From positions 5,254,563-5,318,562 of the forward strand of contig LR990048.1 in the NCBI GenBank assembly GCA_905147135.1: 64,000 nucleotides of DNA, given 5' to 3'. The first letter of the stretch is position 1. Every line of letters starts with the position of its first letter. This document shows positions 22,801 to 34,800 of the stretch, piece by piece. The notes under the pieces are model-generated. The model made no database searches. It saw only the letters and a list, made by a program, of their open reading frames with translations, and was not told the origin of the DNA. Position numbers and translations under genes: made by a program. The stretch comes from Blastobasis lacticolella (lineage: Eukaryota; Arthropoda; Insecta; Lepidoptera; Blastobasidae).

Positions 22801-25800
22801 GAGTTCATAAGCCATTTGTTCTTATCCCACATATTCGGTATTTTCTTTTTACCTTTCGTCGTAGGTCGTACGTTTCGTAAAGGTCATAGGGAGCCAATGG
22901 ATGCATGGGGCGCGGAGTCGATCAGTGTGGCCTACGTTCATTATAGACATAGATGTATCTTTATTTGGTTCAAAAACATATTCAAGTCTTCAATTATGTA
23001 TTCCGTCTTTGCCCACAATGTTTAAATAGACCTGTTAAATGTTCTTTCCTGTAATGTTGTGTGCAATAAAGAGTTAATCTATATATCTATCTATCATCTT
23101 ATTTATTTATTTAATAGTTTATTGCACACAAAAATGACTTACTTACTTTGCCCAATCCCTGGGTTCCCAGGCGCGTGTCCCGTGTGCCCGGACAGCACGC
23201 TGATGCAGTGCCGCTGCGGCCACTCCAGCCGGGAGGTGCCGTGCGCCGACCTGCCCGATGTGGGCTCCTACGTGCTGTGCCAGAAGAAGTGTAATAAGGT
23301 ACCGTGATGGGATCATAATCAATTTGAATTTTTATTTTATGTTATTTATTTATTTAAAACTTCATGCACTGTTACGTACAAAGGCGGACTTAAATATTGG
23401 TGAACACATTAAATCTAAGTAATTATGTTTAAGCAAATTTGACATACTTATAATATTCACAAACCAAGACTGATAGCAACAGAAAATATCAGAAGAAAAA
23501 GAAAAAGAAAACTAATAAAGATAACACAACGTGCGAGAAATTGTTATTTCAACCACACATAAAGAGAATGATACAAGAAGCAACAAAAGGTTGTTAGGTA
23601 GAATTTACAGATTATTTAAAAAGAGTTCCCAGACCGCCCTTTTGAAGGCATATTTATTAGAAGATCGTCTTATATCCACCGGGAGGTCATTCTGTTTGTG
23701 TGATGTTATACAGCACTCGGAACTCGGAAGCGATTGGTGTTAGAACACTAGTTCCTAGAGCAATACGATAGTACTCATCGAGATCTACATTTCGAATGAC
23801 AGTTCTAAATTTGACAGCTGTCATACGAAATGTAGATCTCGACAAGTACTATCATTTCTCTACAGAAACTAGTGCTTTAGGACCAATGGGTTCCGAGTTA
23901 CAAAAGATTTAACTTTGACAGCTGTCATACGAAATGTAGATCTCGACGAGTACTATTATATCTCTTTAGAAACTAGTGTTCTAGAACCAATGGGTTCAGA
24001 GTTATAACACATTAAAGTTTGACAGCTGTCACCCGAAATGTAGATATCGATGAGTACTATCACTTCTCTTTAGAAACTAGTGTTGTAGGATAAATCGTTA
24101 CCGAACTCTTTTATCTGTTTTGTGGAAAAAAAGGTGTAGGTTAATAATTATGTCGACTCGACGTTTCTCGGAGAAACGTTCAGTAGATCAAAAGGTATTT
24201 TCACAACTACTTTTCGGATTGTACGGATTACCTCATAATAATACCAAATTCACGGTAAATATATTTCTCCAATAATGGCAACACCAAACATGACACTTGT
24301 CAATTTAGAATGACGGTGATTATGCCAATAACATTGTATTAACACTGTTAGAAAGGGACAAAGGACTATCGATGGTGACTCTCGCTCTGCCCGGTTTTAG
24401 TCAAAGCAGTGCGCAGTCCCTTTGGGTAGTAAGTCCATGGCCACAGCTCACAAAGCCACTGATACACACGTCAAACTGATAACAATTCCCTTTACTCGTC
24501 GGGGGTTTTAATGCATTTTAAACTGAGTCAACTTATGTCCGTGTAATCGAGGTCGAAAACTCAAATTACACACCGCATACTATTCCCGAACAAACTCCTA
24601 AAATTTCATTAAAATCGAAGATATGTTCACGTAAGGCCCCCAAATTTTTGCCTGCCAAACGGACCCTGAACGGAAACCTGATGGAAAGTGGTCTCCGCTG
24701 CCTATAGCAACACCAAGGGTAGCACTAGCACCAATGCGTTGAATGCTTCTAAGCTGCCGGCCAGTCAGAAAAGACGTAAGACGAAGACAAGGCACAGACG
24801 GGACGCGGACGCGACTTTTTAAGACATACAGAAAAGACGGCACACGGACGCGGCACCGTCGTGGACCAGTCAAGAACGCAGGCAAGACACAGTAGCATCC
24901 CCGCACCCCCGCTCTCGTCCCCGTGCCCCGTCCTTTCTGTATGTTTTGTAAAAGGGCGAAGACGTGTCTGCGTCGCGTCCGCGCCCTGTCTGCTGTATGT
25001 TTTGACGTCGCAACGTTTCTACACATTTTTTATTTATTTATTTATTGAGTAAAACAAACAGTCTTACACAAGTATTACACATAAACAAAACATATCAACA
25101 GACTTACAGTTCCATAATTCACATACCAATGTTTTACTTTTATCTTGCGGTGGCGGGGTCGGTTTCTACCTACGTAGCAGGTAAACATATTGTGATTGGT
25201 ACCGCGTATCGCCCTCCCTGGCTAAGTGTCGATATTTTTCTAGACGCACTCACTGATACCATTTCCTCCTTATCACAATACGATCATATAATTATTTTAG
25301 GTGACTTCAATATAAACACATTAGTAAAAACCGCAAACTCTTCAAAGCTTAACACTTTTCTCCAGTCATTTAATTTAACGCAGTATGTAGATAAACCTAC
25401 ACATTTTACGGATCATAGTGAGACTTGTTTGGATTTAATTTGCAGTGACCTTATGGTACAAAATGTGAACGTCGACATTAACTTAAGTCTTAGTAATCAT
25501 TGTTTCGTCACATGTGAGATACGTATTAAGAAACCAAAAATATCAAAACGCAAATTTTCTTATCGTCCCATAAAATCCATTGACGCTGATAGTTTTGATA
25601 TCGCCTTAGGTAATATAGACTGGCCAGGTATGATCTCTTTGGACGGCGTTGAGGCTCTGGTAGCTGAATTTACATATATTTTAATGTCATTGTTTGATAA
25701 ATTTGCTCCTGAGAAAACGATTGTGGTTAAAGAGGAGAATCATCCGTGGATTACTGACACGATAAAACGTATGATAAGTCTCCGAAATGAGGCACATATC

Positions 25801-28800
25801 AGGTGTCGGCGAAGTGGAGAACATGCGCACACGGCGTATTATAAACAATTAAAAAAATGTGTCTCTTCGGCGATCTACAATGAAAAGGTGGCGTATTTCG
25901 CCCAACATATTAATAATAATTCCTCTCAACCCCGTACTCTTTGGAAGAATCTTCGAAGAACTTTGAATGAGACTAGTAAAAATCGCGAGACTTCACTACC
26001 TGGAAATTTGTCGGACCCAAATTTAATTAATAATCACTTTGCCTCTGCTCCCGGTGTGGATGCAGTTTCGCCCGCGTATCAATCTTCCTTCGAGATGGAT
26101 AGATTTGGCCAAACAACATTTAACTTCCGGCCAATTGGGGAGGATGTACTTTTAAGGATTTTAAGGTCCTTAAAATCGAACGCTGCTGGGTCAGATCACA
26201 TGACTATTGAAATGTTGCTTATGACTCTGCCCCACTCAGCTAGCGTTATTCTAGAAATAGTGAATCGATCACTGCAAACTTCGACATTCCCCCAATTATG
26301 GAAAACTGCATTGGTTACTCCCTTGCCAAAGAAAAATAATATTACAGATCTAAAAGATCTACGACCTATTAGCATACTTCCATGTCTATCGAAGGTTGTT
26401 GAAAGAGCAGCTTGTATTCAACTGACCGATTATTTGGAGAGCTCGAGTATACTTCCTAAATACCAGTCAGGCTTCAGAAAGTCACGAAGCACATCAACAG
26501 CCCTTATGAATGTTGTGGATGACATTTTGTCGGCACAAGATGTAACCAAAGGAACTCTTCTCGTATTGCTTGATTTTTCCCGGGCTTTCGAGACCATTAA
26601 TGTCTCATTACTTCTCTCCAAACTGAGATTTTACGGTCTAGAGACGGGTGCCTTGAAATGGTTTGAAAGTTACTTAACTAATCGGTCTCAAATTGTCAGG
26701 ATAGTCGATGGAGATGGAAGTATTGCCTTTTCAGACCCTTTGTCTTTGAGCAGGGGGGTGCCCCAGGGCTCCATCCTTGGACCAATTTTGTTTATCCTAT
26801 ACACAGCCGACCTCTCGAATCACATTAAGCACTGTAATTTTCACTTGTACGCTGATGACACTCAGATTCATACTTCGTTCGAGCCCAAGGATACAGAAAA
26901 TGCCGTTAAAATTGTAGAAGAGGATCTCCAAAGTATCGCTTCCTGGTCCATTGCTAACACATTAGTACTCAATCCTATTAAATCGAAGTTTATGATTTTG
27001 GGGTCAAAAAATGTAATCAAAAACATCTCGCAGCACAAACCTACTATCACTGTATGCGGAGCACAAGTGGAACGAGTTTCGGAGGTTCGAAATCTGGGGC
27101 TGTGTATGGATGAGCATCTGCGTTTTGAAAATCACGTCATTGGAGTGGTACGAAATTGTTTTTACAGATTGAAGATTATGTACAAAATCCGAAACTTTCT
27201 CTCAGTCGATCTGCGGGTGCGGTTGTGTGAGGCCCTTGTCTTGTCTAGGTTCAATCATGGTGACACTGTGTATGGTCCTCGGTTGCTGGCTAGGACTGAA
27301 CGCATTATACAGCGGGTACAAAATGCTTGTGCACGCTTTTGTTTTAATATACCACCGCGAAGTCATGTGACGCCATTCTTGAACCGGGCAGGTTTGTTAA
27401 AAATGACTCTAAGACGACAGCTGCACCTTGCGAATTTACTCTTCGATGTCATAAAATTAAAACGACCAGAATATCTCCATGACAAGCTGCTGTGGCGTGA
27501 CTCGGGTTCTCGCTCATCTCGAGCGGGTCCATTCGTATTGGTACCGTATAAGCACCGAACAACTGCATTTAGGGGCAGTTTCTGTTATACTGCCACAAAG
27601 TGCTGGAATAATATTCCACCACCTCTTCGGGATTTAACATTCAAACGATGTTTTACTATCAAACTTCGGAATCTGCTCCTGGAATATCAGAAATCGGTCG
27701 CTCCAGGAACTCGCGTTTTACCTACTTATGTCGGTTAGAATTATTTTAGTGAGTACTGCAAAATTTCTTTCTCTTTCAATGTCAATGTAGTATATTTTAT
27801 TTATTATATCATGTTTATAGGTATATATTTTATTAAGCTTCGTAATTATAAAATATTTATTTTTGGATTAATCAATAAAGAATAGCATATTTGTTTAAAT
27901 AATTTTGATATTTTAATAATATTTATAACCGTTCGCGTAATGCGCGTGGGAAGCATGGGCTTTTCTGAAAACCAGCGCTGTGACAGGCATTAGCCCTCAC
28001 AGCATTATGCTGAGACTGGTCCATTTCGGTTTCCATTACATCACTGGCTGGTCTTATGTAATTTTCAATAATTATAATTTACTGTACTTACCTTAGGTTA
28101 AGGATGTAATGAAGATCCGAATAAAATACTGTCTATGTCTATGTCTATGTCTATCTTCGAGCTTACAGTATACAGCGCAAGAAATATTGAATTTGATAAA
28201 ATGATTAACAATGAACACATTAATCTGCGCAATAGTACCCAACAAGATCATGTTTAGGCGCCGGTTGCTTGTGCTGATTGCTATTCAAGATGTTTGCTTA
28301 TAACAACAATTCGTGTACTCTCTTTCTATAAAGAGATATACTCGCCGCGAAAATGTCGACACTGCTTAAACATTTATTATAATAATCACAAGAACGTCTT
28401 AAAAAAAGTATTTTTTGCATAATTTGTTCGAAAGGGTGGGATATGAAAAGTAGCAATAGTACGTGGGGAAGGTCGAGGTATTCTTAATGTAATTTTATTC
28501 AATAATGATTCGGAATTAACTAAATTGTGCATAATTTTTGTATCAAAGTAAATTGAACGGGCGCCGCGTCTGCGACGTGTCTGCGTCTTACATTTTTTCT
28601 GTGTGTCCGCTCGCTAAGCCGCCCCCATTCCACCACACAGAAGCTATCCTGCGGGCGGCACCGCTGCCGCGCGGTGTGCTGCGCGGCGGAGCGCTCCGGC
28701 CAGCACCGCTGCGGCGTGGTGTGCGGCCGCGCGCTCTCCTGCCAGCTGCACCGCTGCGAGGAGTTCTGCCACACGGGACACTGCGCGCCCTGTCCGAGGC

Positions 28801-31800
28801 TCAGTGAGTGACGCTGCGAAACACACACAGCAACTACCCTCAAATCATCCGCACCGAATACAATAACCGTGTGGTGACCGGCAGAGTAGAATAGCACCAA
28901 CCCCTTACGCTCATGGGTGTCGTACAAGGCGACTAATGTTTTCGAGGCAAAAGATCAAAAGTCTCCGTAGTCTGAAAAATGGGCAGCAGCATTTTCCATT
29001 GTTATATTTAAACACTGCGATCTCCAACCCGCCTGCCAAGCGTGGAGATTATGGCAATAACCTCCCCTTTCGTGGGAGAGGCCCTAAGTCCTGCAGTGGA
29101 TTGTTACGGGCTGTGATGATGAATACAATAACATTTTCTGCACCGACTATTCTTAAATTACCCGCATTCCGCGCCGACTACCCTCAAAACTTCCGCAACG
29201 ACTAGCCTAAAATGCCCCGCACAGACTATCTTCAAATAATTTACACCGGCTACCCTCAAATCATTCGCACCGATTTCCCTCGAATCTTCTGAACCGAGTA
29301 CCCTCAAATCTTCTGCACTGACTATCCTTAAATCTTCCTCACTGACTCATCATCGTCATCCGAGCGGTCAATCCCGGGTACTGCTAAGGTCCACTTACCT
29401 GCTTTGCTTTCTCCACTTTGCCCGATATTCGGCACACTTACGTCGTAAGCCGTTGACTGTCGCGTCCGACCCGACAATGTCAATCCACCGCTTCTTGGGC
29501 CTTCCGCGGGATCTTTTTTTTTTTCTTAAGTATAATATAGGTTCCTAAATATAATGTCGGGTGCAATCCGGCTCGGCTTGGCGTTGTCGGGTACTGACCA
29601 TCTCTGCCTGGTATTGTCGGACACGGTCCGGCTGTTGTCGGCGTAGGGTGGATGTGCTCCATGCCTGGGGCCACATGCTACTGTGTGTTTCCTTCCTACT
29701 TTCCTAGCATATCCTCTTTGACGATTGAAAGGGATATTATGTCCTACTTAAAATAAATGTTGACTTCAGACTTTTATGACTTATGCCCTAATCAATGAAG
29801 AAATTCGGATTTCGAAAATGAATTTCGCTTAAATCACACCGGCTACCCTCGTATTATTAATAACAAATAATTAATAAATATTCGTGGACAAATTCACACA
29901 GCGCCATCTAGCCCCAAACTAAGCAAAGCTTGCACTATGGGTGCTAGATAACTGACATACTACTTATTTTACTACTACTACTACATTATCAGTACCGATT
30001 ACCCTTCTGAATCCTTCTGCACCGACTGCTCTCAAATTATCCGCATCCCACGCCAACTACCCTCAAATCTTCCGCACTGACTACCCTCAATTCACCCGCA
30101 CCGCCTATCCTCAAATAATTCACTCCGACTACCCTCAAAATAATTCCACAATACGAATCTCCCTCATTGTCCCCCCGCAGGCTTCGAGGAGCTCCGCTGT
30201 TCTTGCGGCGCGGAGGTGGTGTACCCGCCGGTGCGCTGCGGCGCGCGGCCGCCCGCCTGCGCCGCCGAGTGCACCCGCGCGCGCCCCTGCGGACACGCCG
30301 CGCACCACGCCTGCCACGCCGGACACTGCCCGCCCTGCGTCGTGCTCACCACCAAGATGTGCCACGGCCGGCACGAGGTGAGTCCGGCGGTACCCCCGCC
30401 CCCCGCCCCCCGCCTGCGGACACGCCGCGCACCACGCCTGCCACGCCGGACACTGCCCGCCCTGCGTCGTGCTCACCACCAAGATGTGCCACGGCCGGCA
30501 CGAGGTGAGTCCGGCGGTACCCCCGCCCCCGCCTGCGGACACGCCGCGCACCACGCCTGCCACGCCGGACACTGCCCGCCCTGCGTCGTGCTCACCACCA
30601 AGATGTGCCACGGCCGGCACGAGGTGAGTCCGGCGGTACCCCCGCCCCCGCCTGCGGACACGCCGCGCACCACGCCTGCCACGCCGGACACTGCCCGCCC
30701 TGCGTCGTGCTCACCACCAAGATGTGCCACGGCCGGCACGAGGTGAGTCCGGCGGTACCCCCGCCCCCCGCCCCCCGCCTGCGGACACGCCGCGCACCAC
30801 GCCTGCCACGCCGGACACTGCCCGCCCTGCGTCGTGCTCACCACCAAGATGTGCCACGGCCGGCACGAGGTGAGTCCGGCGGTACCCCCGCCCCCGCCTG
30901 CGGACACGCCGCGCACCACGCCTGCCACGCCGGACACTGCCCGCCCTGCGTCGTGCTCACCACCAAGATGTGCCACGGCCGGCACGAGGTGAGTCCGGCG
31001 GTACCCCCGCCCCCCGCCCCCCGCCTGCGGACACGCCGCGCACCACGCCTGCCACGCCGGACACTGCCCGCCCTGCGTCGTGCTCACCACCAAGATGTGC
31101 CACGGCCGGCACGAGGTGAGTCCGGCGGTACCCCCGCCCCCCGCCCCCCGCCTGCGGACACGCCGCGCACCACGCCTGCCACGCCGGACACTGCCCGCCC
31201 TGCGTCGTGCTCACCACCAAGATGTGCCACGGCCGGCACGAGGTGAGTCCGCCGGTACCCCCGCCCCCCGCCCCCCGCCTGCGGACACGCCGCGCACCAC
31301 GCCTGCCACGCCGGACACTGCCCGCCCTGCGTCGTGCTCACCACCAAGATGTGCCACGGCCGGCACGAGGTGAGTCCGCCGGTACCCCCGCCCCCCGCCC
31401 TTCAGAAGCTTCTACCAACTACAGAAAGAACACCTTTCTATTGCGAGCAACTAATAATTTTAATATTTTATCTAGGAGAATTGATCTTGATTTATTTAAC
31501 ACAAGTTATGAGTCAGCGAGTAACCGCATACTCAAACCGCGTTGTAGCATTTTTTCAAAGCATATTATTTATTAAGTAGTGTTGCATTGCTTTCGGGTAT
31601 TCTAGGTATTTTTTAGTTTAAGTTTGAAATTGTAGTCTTATAGACTATTTGGCATGCTTAACTTTTAGTTAAGTATGTATTAGTTTTAGTACAATGTCTA
31701 TCGCTGGAAACCTGTAATTGGCTCTGTGCTGCCAGTGTTATTTTATATTGTAAGCATTGCCATGGTTTTCCTTAAGTAAATATAATAAAAATAAAAAATG

Positions 31801-34800
31801 ATTACCGTTAATGATTATAACGCTTCCATTTCCTACCATCAGGAACGCAAGACCATTCCGTGCTCTCAAGACGAGTTCTCGTGCGGCCTGCCGTGCGGAA
31901 AACCTTTGTCCTGCGGCAAGCACACCTGCATCAAGACCTGCCACAAGGGGCCTTGTGACTCTACCAAGTACGTTGCTGTATTGACATAGACACAAATAAA
32001 TCTTTATTTGGCCTAAATACACATCCAAAAGAATTAAAAATTAAATTTACAAAAAAGAAAAGTAGGTAATAAGGGTTAAAATCGTATACGATACCTTACT
32101 TAGCGTTTATTTGTACTTTAAGTGTTAATATGTCGGATTCATTCTAGCCAATAACGGGGCTTTATTTTATATCATACCTCCCTCACATAGCTCGAATAAC
32201 AGATGGCCGATGGGGCAGTAAAGTTCTCGAGCGGCGACCACGTACCGATAGACGCAGCGTAGATAACACTCCCTCCCACCAGGTGGACCGACGACCTATT
32301 AAAGATTGCAGGTACCACCAGGACCGGCCTTTGTGGAAATCTCTGGGGAAGGCCCTATGCCCAGCAGCGGGCGTCTTTCAGCTGATATGATGTAGATATC
32401 AGTAGCGCCATCTGGTAAATTTCGGAATCGTCAATCTTAATTTCGCTCCAAGTCTCCATCTACAACTCACCCATAAAACCGTCCTAACACCCCTACCCCA
32501 CCAGGTGTGCCCAACCGTGCACCGCGCCTCGCACGGCTTGCGGCCACTGGTGCGCTGCCGCCTGCCACGCGGGCGCCGGCGCCGGCACCGCCTGCCCCGC
32601 CACCGCACCGTGCCGCCGCCCCGTCACCGCTTCTTGCCAGTGCGGACGCCGGAAGCTGGAGCGCAGCTGTGCGGACAACGCTAAGGATTTGGCCAAGTAA
32701 GTGGGGGTGTACCTCAAGGATCGATTCTAGACACAGCTCTTCAAGTGCAAGGTGTGCCTCAAGGATCCAGTCTCGACACTGCTCTTCAAGTGCAAGGTGT
32801 ACCTCAAGGATCCATTATAGACACTGCTCTAAAGGCTGTATTCGCGGGCACGCCCTGTCCCGCCACCGCGCCGTGCCGCCGCCCGTCACCGCTTCTTGCC
32901 AGTGCGGACGCCGGAAGCTGGAACGCAGCTGTGCGGACAACGCTAAGGATTTGGCCAAGTAAGTAAGGGTGTACCTCAAGGATCGATTCTAGACACAGCT
33001 CTTCAAGTGCAAGGTGTAGGTGTACCTCAAGGGTCCATTCTCGACACTGCTCTAAAGGCGGTATTCGCGGGCACCCCCTGCCCCGCCACCGTCACCGCCT
33101 TTTGCCAGTGCGGACGCCGGAAGCTGGAGCGCTCCTGTGCGGACAACGCTAAGGATTTGGCCAAGTATGTGGAGGTGTACCTCAAGGGTACATATTAGAC
33201 TCTGCTCTTCAAAAGTGGTATACGCGGGCACCCCCTGCCCCGCCGCTGCCGCCGCCCCGACACCGAGGTAAATGCGCAAGTTACTAAGTTGACAGAACGC
33301 CTTTGAGCCATGACCGTGTTCTGGGCCGAATTTTGAACCGTTCGAATTCCATCCGTATTTGAATTAGCTACCTTACTCTTTCACACTCGTCGCAACTTAC
33401 AACGAGTGTGAAAGATGACTAGCTAAAACGCATACGAATCCAAATCCAAATAAAAGGAAAACAGAACGTACGTGTACGGATTATGGTAAGGCCTTGGCTA
33501 ATAAGGAAAGTGCCATAGGTGTGTCTCAAGGCTCGATTCTCGTCCCTATTCTAAAAGCCGGCCCGCCGATTCCCCGACCCCGAGACCCGGCAGATTATCC
33601 TCGTCTCTGACCAGTGTTGTTGTGTCAGGATGATGGCGGCGCTGACGGCGTCCCGCGTGCAGGAGGGCGGCGCGGTCGACCTCTCCGACGTGCAGCGGCC
33701 CGGCGCCATGCTCAAGACGTAAGCATTTTTTTTTTAATTAAATAAAGGATTATATTTTCCCATAAACTTAGATGTGTACAATATGCTGTATAATAAATAA
33801 ATAAATAGATTGTAAATTGTGCGAATAAATTGTGCTAATAAAAAGAAGGTTCTTCAACCTGAAGGCTGCAGTATAGAAGTAAGGCTCCACCTGAAGTAAC
33901 GCCAACGAAAAGAAGAAAAGATAATGGAATGAAGTACGCTACTGTCAGTCAATAAAAAGAACAGTATCTACCTATACCTTATTACCTACTTATTATAATA
34001 TATAATAATAATTCTTTTTAGCAGACCATAAACGATGCATGCACCTATTTATACTATTGCTTGTATACGCCTACTTATCTATAGTCGCTTCATACAACTG
34101 AAATTCACACTGATTGAATTTTATTTTTAAGTTATTTTTTGGGAAAAAAAAAATCAATCACTAACAGCCGTGAGCCGTGAAGTAAATAAAACATAGGTTT
34201 CGTTTCTTGCAGATGTTTGACCTTTAATTTCCTATGTCTCATACTTTTTTTCGTGCAAAAGTATAATCGATACTTTTGAACGTAGTCGAGAAAAATGGAA
34301 CGTACCAATCGGTGAGATTGATAAGTCATGCGACTTTCAATGTCGAAGATCGTTGAGAATAAGTTGTTTGGCTGCAGTAGAGATTTCAGTGACATTTTTA
34401 ATAGAGATTTGTAGATAGAGATTATGACGAATTCGAGATATGTCGCAATGCGTGACAATCGGCCCCCTGTCATGTCACAATATTGTTATAGCCGCCGATA
34501 TGGCATGGGTGTATAGTCACGAACTTTTTTGCAATATTTCTATGCTTTCGTTTATTTTAACCTGCCTGGCCAAGATTGAAACTGTCTGATGGTGTACAGC
34601 CGGACCCCACAACCCCCGAAATGTCGGTGTTCGATCATACTTGACGAAAATATACTTTTAAAACTTGTGTTTCGATCACTTAAAATCTCATATGCTGGTG
34701 CCAAATATTCTTTAAGTTTTCATTATTGATCTCATTTTAGAGAGTGTTTTCATTCACAGTCTCTGCCAGAAGCCAGAAATTTTTTCTCGTTCGCGATCTT

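Noticed and set aside
30473..31246. Long ORFs of 161-213 codons on both strands over the nine-copy array
   Set aside because: They exist because a GC-rich, stop-poor unit is repeated. Only the first unit in the exon 9 frame is supported by splicing and homology.
30378..31402. Regular direct repeats that could look like a CRISPR array
   Set aside because: The units are 119-127 bp, contain coding exon sequence and a splice donor, lack unique spacers and sit inside a eukaryotic gene.
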